This document shows positions 35,892 to 44,575 of a stretch of DNA of 64,000 nt, in pieces (positions within the stretch are counted from its first letter, which is position 1; every line of letters starts with the position of its first letter). The notes beneath the pieces were generated by a model. It saw nothing but the letters and a program-made list of their open reading frames with translations. It did not search any database and had not been told where the DNA came from. Position numbers and translations under genes: made by a program. The stretch spans positions 62,001 to 126,000 of the forward strand of contig CADCET010000005.1 of assembly GCA_902800495.1 (NCBI GenBank). The letters are read 5' to 3'. Source of the DNA: an uncultured Prevotellaceae bacterium (GTDB taxonomy: Bacteria; Bacteroidota; Bacteroidia; Bacteroidales; Bacteroidaceae).

Positions 35892-35924
35892 TTTGGAAGT
35901 ATCAAACAATTGTAGTAAATTTGC
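35892..35924 (+). promoter_or_regulatory. Promoter of the histidine kinase gene
   Basis: TTTG 35892-35895 and TAAATTTGC 35916-35924 are spaced by exactly 20 nt. ATG 35931 lies only 6 nt further, giving a nearly leaderless mRNA. Confidence 0.7.
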
Positions 35925-35930
35925 AGCCGT

Positions 35931-37733
35931 ATGCGAAAGACTATCTTAACCATCCTTGCTATTCTGCTGACGCTGACTGCTGTCGGCAAAACGGAAGATC
36001 CTGAGAGTGAACGCCGTTACGACCACCTGACGTACCTCTATAACAACGACCTGAATGACTCCCTTATCATGCAGGCCCCGCTCGACATGAATTATTACAA
36101 GGAGACGGGGCATTGGGAGTATTACTATCGGACATGGACGCATTTAGTCAACACCTACACCTTCAGCGGTCAGGTCAACACGGCCTTGAAAGAGGTCGAA
36201 CTCATGCATAGCGACGCCACCAGACGCCACGACAAGTTCGGGCTTGCCCTGGCCGACTATGCGATGGGTAATGCCTATAACAATATGGGCTATTTGGACG
36301 AGGCCATCAGCTGCTACAACAAAAGTCTGGAGCTGATAGACGACGTTGACATCAGTTCGTCGACCGTGAACGACATCTTCTCATATTATTGTGACGCCTT
36401 GAACGAGAAGAAAGAGTATGAAGCCATGACGGCCATTACCAACAAGTGGAAAGCTTTTTTAGACAAGAAAGAGAAAGCTGGCGAGATGGACAAGGAAACG
36501 CGAAAGGTGTGGTACGCCTACTTTTACATCGCCTGTGCCCAGCAGAACTTAGGGTTGAACCGGCTGAGCGAAGCGGAAGCAAACATCAACGATGCAGACA
36601 AATATAAGGTTGACGGGCAAGTATTCATCGGACTGAGCATCCTCTACTATCGCGCACAGCTCTACCTGCAGCAAGGCAACTACGAGAAGGCGCTCGAGCA
36701 TAACACCCGGCGAATGGAGCTGAGCAAGGGTTACGACGACAAGTCGTCGATGGTGCTCATCTACCAGCAGCGGGCGCAAATCCTGATGGGTATCAGGCAG
36801 TTTGAAGAGGCAGCCGTGATGTATCGGAATGTCTCAGAGCTGACCGACTCCATCTATAAGAAGGATGCCCGCACCCAGATTACCGAACTGAACACCTTGT
36901 TCCGTGTCAGTGAGCTGGATATGGAGAAGCGCCTGGAGCGCAATCGCTATCTGATGATGACCACCATCATCATCAGTATCGCCCTGGCCTTGCTGGTGGG
37001 CTATTGGTACTGGATGAACCGCCGTCTGAGGAAGAAGAACGAGGAGCTGGCCGTAGCCCGCGACAAGGCGCAGGAGTCGTTACGCATGAAGTCGGCTTTC
37101 ATCAAGAACATCTCGCACGAGATACGCACGCCGCTGAACATCCTGTCGGGCTTTACCCAGATTATCTCACAGCCAGACGTGGACCTGCCGCTCGAGATAC
37201 GCAGGGAGGCAAGCCAGAACATACAGGAGAATACCAACCGCATTACCTCGCTCATCAACCGCCTGCTGGCGCTCTCCGAGTTGAGCAGCCTCAACTCCAT
37301 TGAGCGCTCCGACAGCATCAGCGCCAGTGAGCTTTGCCAGGAAGCCATCCGGCAAAGCGGCATAGCAGATAGACCACAGCATCGGTTCAGCTTCGTCAGT
37401 AGTGTTGACGATACCGTCATCGTGCAAACCTCTTTGCGCTATGCCACCTCGGCCCTTGTCCACCTGCTCGACAATGCCGAGAAGTTTACGCCCGACGGCG
37501 GCAGCATCGCCATGAAGTGCGACGTCAGCGGGAAGATGCTACGTATCAGCATTGAGGATACCGGCTGTGGCATTCCCGAAGACAAGGCCGACACCATCTT
37601 CGACGAGTTTGTGCAATTGGATGAATACAAACTGACGCTGAGCCGTAACACCGTCAGACGCTTAGGTGGCGACATCATGCTCGACGCCACTTACAACAAG
37701 GGCGCCCGATTCTTCATGACGCTGCCTCTGTAG
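35931..37733 (+). CDS. TPR-containing sensor histidine kinase
   Basis: The 600-residue protein has a signal peptide, a periplasmic TPR region (about 70-330), one membrane helix (340-362) and a cytoplasmic kinase. The phosphorylated His is H396 in ISHEIRTPLN, the N-box is HLLDNAEKFTP (511-521) and the G1 box is DTGCGIP (543-549). The expected G2 box GxGxGL between DEFVQLD and RRLGGD is missing: only EYKLTLSRNTV is present. ATP-lid function may be impaired. No response regulator lies next to it. Confidence 0.85.
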   Translation: MRKTILTILAILLTLTAVGKTEDPESERRYDHLTYLYNNDLNDSLIMQAPLDMNYYKETGHWEYYYRTWTHLVNTYTFSGQVNTALKEVELMHSDATRRHDKFGLALADYAMGNAYNNMGYLDEAISCYNKSLELIDDVDISSSTVNDIFSYYCDALNEKKEYEAMTAITNKWKAFLDKKEKAGEMDKETRKVWYAYFYIACAQQNLGLNRLSEAEANINDADKYKVDGQVFIGLSILYYRAQLYLQQGNYEKALEHNTRRMELSKGYDDKSSMVLIYQQRAQILMGIRQFEEAAVMYRNVSELTDSIYKKDARTQITELNTLFRVSELDMEKRLERNRYLMMTTIIISIALALLVGYWYWMNRRLRKKNEELAVARDKAQESLRMKSAFIKNISHEIRTPLNILSGFTQIISQPDVDLPLEIRREASQNIQENTNRITSLINRLLALSELSSLNSIERSDSISASELCQEAIRQSGIADRPQHRFSFVSSVDDTVIVQTSLRYATSALVHLLDNAEKFTPDGGSIAMKCDVSGKMLRISIEDTGCGIPEDKADTIFDEFVQLDEYKLTLSRNTVRRLGGDIMLDATYNKGARFFMTLPL

Positions 37734-37776
37734 CGTTAATTTCTCTGAAACATGCACGTATTAACGGGAAAAAGCG

Positions 37777-37785
37777 TACCTTTGC
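37777..37785 (+). promoter_or_regulatory. -7 box of the tsaB operon
   Basis: TACCTTTGC lies 31 nt before ATG 37817. It probably drives tsaB, the DUF4290 gene, murA and rimM. Confidence 0.55.
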
Positions 37786-37816
37786 ACTTTAATTGATTTA
37801 TTGACAAGAAGAAACA

Positions 37817-38506
37817 ATGGCTTGCATACTACATATTGAAACCAGTACCGACGTCTGCTCCGTAGCCGTCAGCGAGGATTCGCACGTCATCTTTGAGCAG
37901 ACAGACCGCACGGGACCCAATCATGCTGAACGTTTAGGGACATTTGTGGATGAGGCCCTGTCGTTCACCGACAATCACGCCATCCCGTTCGACGCGGTAG
38001 CCGTCAGTGGCGGTCCCGGCAGCTATACCGGACTGCGTATTGGTGTGTCGATGGCCAAAGGCATCTGCTACGCTCGCGACCTGAAGCTCATCAGCGTGCC
38101 GACGCTGGAACTGCTCTGTGTACCCGTCCTGCTGCGTGAGATGGTGGAGGAGGGCGCCTTGCTCTGCCCAATGATTGACGCTCGCCGTATGGAGGTGTAT
38201 GCTGGTGTGTACGACCGTGCCCTGCGTCCTGTCCGCGAGGTTCAGGCCGATGTTGTCGATGCTGAGACCTACAAGACTTGGCTCGATCGCGGTAAGGTCT
38301 ATTTCTTCGGGGGCGGTGCCAAGAAGTGCATGGAGACCATCAACCATCCTAACGCCTGCTATATTGACGGCATTGAGCCGTTAGCAAAATGGATGCAACC
38401 CCTTGCCGAGCGCCGACTGATGCAGGAACAGACCGAAGACGTGGCCTACTACGAGCCTTTCTACCTGAAGGACTTCGTGGCCAAAATGCCAAAGAAACTG
38501 TTGTAG
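37817..38506 (+). CDS. tsaB: tRNA threonylcarbamoyladenosine biosynthesis protein TsaB
   Basis: The 229-residue ASKHA-fold protein starts MACILHIETSTDVCSVAV and has SGGPGSYTGLRIGVSMAKG and IDARRMEVY, the TsaB signatures. TsaB pairs with TsaD and TsaE to place the t6A modification at A37 of ANN-decoding tRNAs. The length is normal. It leads a group of housekeeping genes on the plus strand. Confidence 0.95.
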   Translation: MACILHIETSTDVCSVAVSEDSHVIFEQTDRTGPNHAERLGTFVDEALSFTDNHAIPFDAVAVSGGPGSYTGLRIGVSMAKGICYARDLKLISVPTLELLCVPVLLREMVEEGALLCPMIDARRMEVYAGVYDRALRPVREVQADVVDAETYKTWLDRGKVYFFGGGAKKCMETINHPNACYIDGIEPLAKWMQPLAERRLMQEQTEDVAYYEPFYLKDFVAKMPKKLL

Positions 38507-38507
38507 A

Positions 38508-38541
38508 GTTGAGAATTGAGAGTTAAGAATTGAGAATTAAG
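38508..38541. repeat. Short TTGAGAA/TTAAGAA repeat after tsaB
   Basis: Imperfect GAATTGAGA units fill most of the gap between tsaB and the DUF4290 gene. Confidence 0.6.
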
Positions 38542-38549
38542 AAATATAA

Positions 38550-39152
38550 ATGGAAATACAAGGATTAGACTACAACACTCAGCGCGAGAAGCTGCTGATG
38601 CCCGAATATGGTCGCGAGATTCAGAAGATGGTGGACTATGCCGTCAGCCTGCCCTCCCGCGACGAGCGTCTGAAGTGTGCCAAGAGCATCGTCAGGATAA
38701 TGCTGACGAAGGTGCCCCAGATACGTGAGAATGTCAACTACGAGCAGACGCTTTGGGACCATCTGTACCTCATGTCTGACAAGCAGTTGGATATCGACTG
38801 GCCCTTCGACGTCAGCGGTGCTGAGAAGATTTACTCCAAGCCGCAGCCCATCCCCCTGCCTCAGAACCGCATCAAGCTGCGCCACTATGGCCGGTTGGTG
38901 GAAGAACTGTTAGGAGAGATCAAGGAGATGCCTGCTGGGGAACAGCGCGACGAGCTGGTGCGCCAGACGGCTAACCAGATGAAGCGCGACCTGCTGACGT
39001 GGGGCCACGGTTCGGCTGACGACGAGAAAGTGGCCGACGACCTGGCCCGTCTGACCGACGGCGCCATTCAGTTGGACTTGGGACAGTTCAAGTTTGACAA
39101 GGTGACGGCCATCACCGTCGAAGAGGGTAAGAAAGGACGACGCAAGAAGTAA
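38550..39152 (+). CDS. DUF4290 domain protein
   Basis: The 200-residue cytoplasmic protein (MEIQGLDYNTQREKL, MPEYGREIQKMV) matches DUF4290, which Bacteroidetes keep just upstream of murA and rimM. Its function is unknown. The C-terminus is very basic (KKGRRKK), which may bind nucleic acid. It is 4 bases from the murA start. Confidence 0.85.
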   Translation: MEIQGLDYNTQREKLLMPEYGREIQKMVDYAVSLPSRDERLKCAKSIVRIMLTKVPQIRENVNYEQTLWDHLYLMSDKQLDIDWPFDVSGAEKIYSKPQPIPLPQNRIKLRHYGRLVEELLGEIKEMPAGEQRDELVRQTANQMKRDLLTWGHGSADDEKVADDLARLTDGAIQLDLGQFKFDKVTAITVEEGKKGRRKK

Positions 39153-39156
39153 GACT

Positions 39157-40488
39157 ATGGCATCATTCAAGATAGAGGGTGGACACCTGCTGAGTGGCAC
39201 TATCACGCCGCAGGGCGCCAAGAACGAGGCGCTGCAGGTTATCTGTGCCACGTTGCTGACGAGTGATCCTGTCACCATCAGCAATATCCCGGACATTCGC
39301 GATGTCAACAACCTTATCCAGTTATTGAAGGATATCGGGGTGAAGGTTAACTCGAGGTGCGAGGTGCGAGGTACGAGGTGCGAAGAAAGAACCTACACCT
39401 TCCAGGCCGATGAGTTGAAGCTCGACTATCTTGAGAGCGACGAGTTCGTCAAGAAGTGTGCCGCCCTGCGTGGCTCAGTCCTGATGATTGGTCCGCTGCT
39501 GGCCCGTATGGGCAAGGCCGTTATCACCAAGCCCGGGGGCGACAAGATTGGCCGCCGCCGTTTAGATACTCATTTCCTCGGTTTCGAGAAACTGGGTGCC
39601 GAGTTCCGCCACATTGAGAACCGCGATGTCTATGAGATTGCCGCTGGGCAGCTCAAAGGCACTTATATGCTGCTCGACGAGGCTTCGGTGACGGGTACGG
39701 CCAATATCGTTATGGCTGCTGTCATGGCCGAGGGTGTCACCACCATCTACAATGCTGCCTGCGAACCGTATATCCAGCAGCTCTGCCACATGCTCAACCG
39801 CATGGGTGCCCGCATCAGTGGCATCGGCTCGAACCTCCTGACCATCAGCGGCGTCAACGAGCTGCACGGCACAGACCACCGTCTGTTGCCCGATATGATT
39901 GAGGTGGGATCGTTCATCGGTATGGCCGCCATGTGTGGCAATGGTGTCCGCATCAAGAACGTCTCGGTAAACGATCTTGGCATCATCCCCGATGCCTTCC
40001 GCCGTTTAGGCGTCACGGTCGAGGTAGACGGCGACGACCTTTATATACCGCACCAGGAGCACTACGTCGTCGACTCGTTTATCGACGGCACCATCATGAC
40101 ACTGGCCGACGCCCCGTGGCCTGGCCTGACGCCCGACCTGCTCAGTGTGCTTATTGTCGTGGCCACCCAGGCCTGCGGTTCGGTGTTGTTCCACCAGAAG
40201 ATGTTCGAGAGCCGCCTGTTCTTCGTCGACAAGCTCATCGACATGGGTGCACAAATCATTCTCTGCGACCCCCACCGCGCTGTCGTCGTAGGTCACGACC
40301 GCAAGCTGACGCTCCGTGCCCAGCGCATGTCGAGCCCCGACATCCGTGCCGGCATCGCCCTGCTGATAGCGGCTATGAGTGCCAACGGCGTGAGTACCAT
40401 CAGCAACATTGAGCAGATTGACCGCGGCTACGAGAATATCGAGAGCCGACTGAATGCCCTCGGTGCTAAGATTGAAAGGATAAGATGA
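39157..40488 (+). CDS. murA: UDP-N-acetylglucosamine 1-carboxyvinyltransferase with Asp in place of the fosfomycin Cys
   Basis: MurA adds enolpyruvate to UDP-GlcNAc, the first committed step of peptidoglycan synthesis. The 443-residue protein starts MASFKIEGG, and the active-site Lys is in QGAKNEAL. The loop that carries Cys115 in E. coli reads KPGGDKIGRRRLD here, with Asp at residue 129. Asp variants in other bacteria are known to resist fosfomycin. Residues 66-77 (RCEVRGTRCEE) come from an 8-nt repeat inserted in frame. The stop overlaps rimM by 4 bases. Confidence 0.95.
   Translation: MASFKIEGGHLLSGTITPQGAKNEALQVICATLLTSDPVTISNIPDIRDVNNLIQLLKDIGVKVNSRCEVRGTRCEERTYTFQADELKLDYLESDEFVKKCAALRGSVLMIGPLLARMGKAVITKPGGDKIGRRRLDTHFLGFEKLGAEFRHIENRDVYEIAAGQLKGTYMLLDEASVTGTANIVMAAVMAEGVTTIYNAACEPYIQQLCHMLNRMGARISGIGSNLLTISGVNELHGTDHRLLPDMIEVGSFIGMAAMCGNGVRIKNVSVNDLGIIPDAFRRLGVTVEVDGDDLYIPHQEHYVVDSFIDGTIMTLADAPWPGLTPDLLSVLIVVATQACGSVLFHQKMFESRLFFVDKLIDMGAQIILCDPHRAVVVGHDRKLTLRAQRMSSPDIRAGIALLIAAMSANGVSTISNIEQIDRGYENIESRLNALGAKIERIR
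39353..39383 (+). repeat. Family D 8-nt repeat inside murA
   Basis: Nearly four GAGGTGCG/GAGGTACG units encode the peptide EVRGTRCE. The same unit lies in prmC at 51055-51086. Confidence 0.85.
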
Positions 40489-40991
40489 TTAAGCCAGAAG
40501 AAGTCTATCGCATTGGCCGCTTGGGCAAAGCTCACGGTGTGAAGGGAGAGGTGTCGTTTCAGTTCGACGACGACATCTTTGACCGCGTCGACAGCGACTA
40601 CCTCATACTCGAGGTTGACGGCATTCTCGTACCTTTCTTCATCGAGGAGTACCGCTTCCGCAGTGACACCGTTGCTCTGGTCAAGTTCGAGGATGTCGAC
40701 ACCCAGCAGCGCGCCCAGGAGCTGACGGGCTGCGACGTCTACTTCCCCCGTTCCCTGGCTGATGACGACGAAACCCCTTCCCTCTCCATGCTGATTGGCT
40801 TCGATGTGGTCGACGTAACCACAGGAACAACCGTAGGCCGCATCGCCGCTATCGACGACTCTACCGCCAACCTGCTCTTCGAGTTAGAAGACGGTCGTCT
40901 CATCCCCGCCGCCGAAGAACTCATTACCAATATCGACAGCAAGCGTCAGCAAATCAGCATCCAGATACCGCAAGGACTTCTCGAACTGTAA
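40485..40991 (+). CDS. rimM: Ribosome maturation factor RimM
   Basis: The 168-residue protein has the N-terminal RimM fold (RIGRLGKAHGVKGEV) and a C-terminal PRC-barrel (DDSTANLLFELEDGRLIPAAEELI). It binds S19 and helps mature the 16S rRNA head. Translation is coupled to murA through an ATGA overlap. The rpsP and trmD genes that adjoin rimM in many bacteria are absent here. Confidence 0.94.
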   Translation: MIKPEEVYRIGRLGKAHGVKGEVSFQFDDDIFDRVDSDYLILEVDGILVPFFIEEYRFRSDTVALVKFEDVDTQQRAQELTGCDVYFPRSLADDDETPSLSMLIGFDVVDVTTGTTVGRIAAIDDSTANLLFELEDGRLIPAAEELITNIDSKRQQISIQIPQGLLEL

Positions 40992-41093
40992 TCACTTTCA
41001 GTCTATTTGCTATTTTTATGAGTAGCAAAGCCAAGTATCGGCTCAAAAATTGATGCAGGTGTAAGAATTTTTTTGAAGAAAAACACGAAAAGA

Positions 41094-41126
41094 TTTGGCG
41101 TTTCGAGAGGAAAAGCGTATCTTTGC
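41094..41126 (+). promoter_or_regulatory. Promoter of the kinase-like gene
   Basis: TTTG 41094-41097 and TATCTTTGC 41118-41126 are spaced by 20 nt. The leader to ATG 41180 is about 47 nt. Confidence 0.7.
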
Positions 41127-41179
41127 CACATAAAAAATACTACGCCGAAAACAATACGGGCTACTAAACCTATTATGCT

Positions 41180-41971
41180 ATGGAATTAAAAAAGGGACAA
41201 AGGGTAAATCTGACGATAGGAAGCCAGGCTACAATCATCAAGGAATTGGGCCGAGGCGGTCAAGGTATTGTCTATCTGGTAGAGTTGGGTGGTCAGCAGA
41301 TGGCCCTTAAGTGGTACATCACCCCGCCTGATGATAAGTTCTATAAGAATCTTGAACGCAATATCACTTCAGGTGCTCCTTCTGATGCTTTTATCTGGCC
41401 TGAATACTTGACGAAGAAGGAAAATGGGAGCTATGGCTACATTATGAAGTTGCGCCCCAGCAACTATTTCGAGTTTGGCAATTACCTGTTGGCTCGCAAG
41501 AACTTTAAGTCATTTAATGCCATGATGGCTGCAGCTATGAAGATCTGTAATGGGTTTATGATGCTCCACCGATTTGGCTATAGCTATCAGGACTTGAACG
41601 ATGGCAACTTCTTTATTCGTCCTACTGATGGCGACGTGCTCATTTGCGATAACGACAATGTCATGGCTCAGGGCGAGAAATCCGGCATTATGGGTAAGGC
41701 CCGTTATATGGCGCCAGAGGTGGTGGCTGGTGGTATTCCAGATAAGTACAGCGACCGTTTCTCGCTTTCCGTCATTCTGTTTATGCTTTTCTTTGCCAAT
41801 CACCCCTTTGAGGGAGCCAAGGTGGTGGCATGTCCCTGTATGACGGAGAAGTTTGAGAGGGAATTCTATGGCAGTAAGGCATTGTTTATCTATAATCCTA
41901 ATGAAAAGTCGAACCTGCCCGTTCGTGGCGTTCATCAGAATGTCATCAAGCGTTGGCCGTGTTATTTATAG
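41180..41971 (+). CDS. Eukaryotic-like Ser/Thr protein kinase, apparently C-terminally truncated
   Basis: The 263-residue kinase domain has a glycine loop GRGGQGIVYLV (24-34), VAIK-type lysine K44 (MALKWY), catalytic D138 in YQDLNDGNFF and metal Asp D157 in ICDND, with an APE-like MAPE motif at 177-180. It ends at NVIKRWPCYL, where relatives usually carry on with more helices, and no partner phosphatase or vWA gene is next to it. Truncation or frameshift around 41960 is likely; catalysis could persist. Confidence 0.75.
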   Translation: MELKKGQRVNLTIGSQATIIKELGRGGQGIVYLVELGGQQMALKWYITPPDDKFYKNLERNITSGAPSDAFIWPEYLTKKENGSYGYIMKLRPSNYFEFGNYLLARKNFKSFNAMMAAAMKICNGFMMLHRFGYSYQDLNDGNFFIRPTDGDVLICDNDNVMAQGEKSGIMGKARYMAPEVVAGGIPDKYSDRFSLSVILFMLFFANHPFEGAKVVACPCMTEKFEREFYGSKALFIYNPNEKSNLPVRGVHQNVIKRWPCYL

Positions 41972-42145
41972 CATAATAAGAGGGTTGAATCAAACTATGC
42001 CCACAGTACTTAGTTATGAGGCGTCAAGTGCTTTTTGTGATAATGCAAACGAAGTAGATGGCCATAGTACCTTTCTCGAAAAAAATTGCCGACTACTCAC
42101 ACGCAGATTGCAGGTAATGATCTGTCTTATTCAGAAGACTACATA

Positions 42146-42646
42146 ATGAGTTTATATCCTATACTATTTGAAAATGTCCCATATCATGCTCATATGGATT
42201 TTGATATTTTTCAGTATAAGCTTCGGATGGAGTCGAATGAGGCTTTTCAATTGTTTAGGTTTTTCAAGGGAATGGGAGTTTACGTATTTAATGTTTATTC
42301 TGATGATTATGACATGACAGTAGACTCTAAAGGAGAATTACGAAAACTATATCGGAACTATATTATTCAGAAGAAAGTTAAAATTATTTCTCTATCTAAT
42401 GGAAAAACAATAGAGCGTAATTATTTGGAAGCTATAATAAAGAGACTTTATAAATACAAATTTATCAGTGTAGAAGGTATTAATATAGAATTTTCTTCAT
42501 CAAAAAGGGGTAAAGAGGTATCGAGCGAAATATATCAAGTCTTACGCAGATTGAAGGTAATAGATGACAAAGGTAATTGCTTAAACCCTTATTTGACCCC
42601 CGAAGCCATGGTGAACTATATCATAACTAAAATAGTTTATCCATGA
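42146..42646 (+). CDS. Protein of unknown function
   Basis: The 166-residue protein starts MSLYPILFENVP (a longer frame begins at 42086). It is rich in Lys, Tyr and Ile, with a possible winged-helix pattern near the C-terminus (EIYQVLRRLKVIDDKGNCL). No family was recognised. The low GC and the position after a truncated kinase suggest acquired DNA. Confidence 0.5.
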   Translation: MSLYPILFENVPYHAHMDFDIFQYKLRMESNEAFQLFRFFKGMGVYVFNVYSDDYDMTVDSKGELRKLYRNYIIQKKVKIISLSNGKTIERNYLEAIIKRLYKYKFISVEGINIEFSSSKRGKEVSSEIYQVLRRLKVIDDKGNCLNPYLTPEAMVNYIITKIVYP

Positions 42647-42713
42647 ATCAACAATTCGGTTAACATCTACTATAAATAAGGTGAAGAAGTTAGGTAGCTT
42701 CAAAAAATAAGTG

Positions 42714-42722
42714 TAACTTTGC
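42714..42722 (+). promoter_or_regulatory. -7 box of the second AlbA_2 gene
   Basis: TAACTTTGC lies 18 nt before ATG 42741. Confidence 0.55.
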
Positions 42723-42740
42723 AAACAAAAAGATGACGAC

Positions 42741-44393
42741 ATGGAGAATTATAACGATATACTGAACCATTTGCTCACCCAAACAGAGAATGAAGTGGTA
42801 GAGTTTAAAACTGCAGAGAATCAGTTCGATCGTGATAAACTCGGCAGATATTTCTCTGCACTTAGCAATGAGGCCAATCTGCGTGATAAAGATTTTGCAT
42901 GGATGGTGTTGGGCGTTTCTAACGATAAACAATTGATAGGAACAAGTTTTCTGTCATCTGAGGTGGCTATCCAAGGATTGAAGCACGAGATAGCCAATAA
43001 TTCAACAGGAAATCTGACATATCGTGAGATTATTCCTGTCATGGCAGATGGTAAGCGAATATTGCTGTTTAAGATTCCTGCATCGCCACATAACATTGTT
43101 ACCTATTGGAAACGTATAGCGTATGGTAGAGACGGTGAAAGTCTGGTACCGCTGTCACAAGATAAAATTGACGATATCAGATATCAAAGTCCAGTTTCAG
43201 ACTGGACAGCAAGAGTGGTTACGAATGCTACAATTGACGACTTAGACGAACTTGCTGTTGCCAAAGCCCGCATCATGTTTAAGAAAGTGCATGAAAGAAT
43301 CCCTGCTTCTGAAGTTGATGGTTGGGATATTGCAACCTTCTTAACTAATAGTGGCGTGATGAAAAATGGCGGTCTGACGAGGGCTGCTCTCATATTGTTA
43401 GGTAAGGAGATCTCTGCAAATAAGTTAGAACCAGGCATTGCCCGTGTATCATGGACAAGAATTGATGCTGACGGGCTGACAATTGACTACGAGCACTTTA
43501 CTACGCCTTTTATCCTGACAGTGGATGATATCTTGAAGAAGATAAATAATCTCACTATGCGCGAATTGCCAGGAGGAACCCTCTTTCCTGATACCATGAA
43601 GCAATATGATGATTACACTATTCGTGAGGCCCTTCACAACTGTATCGCCCATCAGGACTATCGCCTTAATCAGAGAATAAACTTTGTGGAAACGCCTGAT
43701 TATCTGTTCTATTCTAATGCAGGCACCTTTATTCCTGGTACTATCGAAGAGGCTTTGGAATATATTGGGCAGCGGAAATACTATCGCAACGAGTGTCTGT
43801 GTCAGGCAATGGTGAACTTTAATATGATTGATACTATTAGTCGAGGCATTAAGACAATGTATGCTAAGCAACGTGAGCGCCACTTCCCGATGCCAGATTT
43901 TCAGATTGACAATAATAAGCAAGAAGTGAATGTGAAGATATATGGTAAAGTTATTGATGAAAGATATGCCCAGTTACTGGCTTCTGGTACACAATTGTCG
44001 CTGAAAGAATGCATCTGGCTTGATGCTATACAAAAGAAAAAACTGGTTACGCCATCTGCTATAGAAATTCTAAAAGCCAGAAAATTGATAGAAGGTCGGG
44101 CACCCAACTATTTCATTTCTCTTGCTGTTGCCAAGAAGACAAAACAGCTTGGTGAATATACCAGGATGAAAGGACTCGAAAGAGACAAATATCTCAGTAT
44201 GATTTATGAGTTTGTAAAGAATGGCAGTCCAGAAGGAGTTATGCTAAACCAGATATTCGACTTTATGAATGAAGCACTGCCCAAAAACAAAGATCCAAAA
44301 TCGCAGAAACGGTTTTTGGGGCATTTGGTCAGTATATTAAAGACTCAAGATAAAATTGTAAATGAAGGAAAAAGGTGGATAATAACCAAATAA
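42741..44393 (+). CDS. AlbA_2 (Schlafen-like) / RecG-like C-terminal domain protein
   Basis: The 550-residue protein has an N-terminal AlbA_2 domain (ENEVVEFKTAENQFD, FAWMVLGVSNDKQ) and a middle domain with TIREALHNCIAHQDYR and YSNAGTFIPGTIEEAL, the GHKL-like region common to this group. A C-terminal winged-helix-like part follows. It differs clearly from the AlbA_2 protein at 26198-27622 in length and sequence. Its role is unknown; such genes are common in accessory and defence regions. A hairpin overlaps its stop. Confidence 0.8.
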   Translation: MENYNDILNHLLTQTENEVVEFKTAENQFDRDKLGRYFSALSNEANLRDKDFAWMVLGVSNDKQLIGTSFLSSEVAIQGLKHEIANNSTGNLTYREIIPVMADGKRILLFKIPASPHNIVTYWKRIAYGRDGESLVPLSQDKIDDIRYQSPVSDWTARVVTNATIDDLDELAVAKARIMFKKVHERIPASEVDGWDIATFLTNSGVMKNGGLTRAALILLGKEISANKLEPGIARVSWTRIDADGLTIDYEHFTTPFILTVDDILKKINNLTMRELPGGTLFPDTMKQYDDYTIREALHNCIAHQDYRLNQRINFVETPDYLFYSNAGTFIPGTIEEALEYIGQRKYYRNECLCQAMVNFNMIDTISRGIKTMYAKQRERHFPMPDFQIDNNKQEVNVKIYGKVIDERYAQLLASGTQLSLKECIWLDAIQKKKLVTPSAIEILKARKLIEGRAPNYFISLAVAKKTKQLGEYTRMKGLERDKYLSMIYEFVKNGSPEGVMLNQIFDFMNEALPKNKDPKSQKRFLGHLVSILKTQDKIVNEGKRWIITK

Positions 44394-44418
44394 CCATGAC
44401 TATGTGTATTTGGTTATT
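44381..44418. terminator. Hairpin at the end of the second AlbA_2 gene
   Basis: AATAACCAAATA (44381-44392) pairs with TATTTGGTTATT (44407-44418) around a 14-nt loop and includes the stop codon. More TTTGGTTATT copies follow to 44530. It is AU-rich, so it is a weak terminator or an mRNA-stabilising stem. Confidence 0.45.
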
Positions 44419-44575
44419 TACTTTGGTTATTTTGGGTTGAGCATGCATTTTATTATATATTAAAACCCTGATAATCAGAGTGAAACAAAATAACCAAAAC
44501 GAATGTTAATCGTTAGGTTTGGTTATAATTCGGTCGTAATTTGAGTATAATTCGGAATATTAAAGGTTATATTTG

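Noticed and set aside
41006..41029. Terminator after rimM
   Set aside because: TTTGCTA and TAGCAAA can pair, but the stem is short, the loop is 10 nt and no T-run follows.
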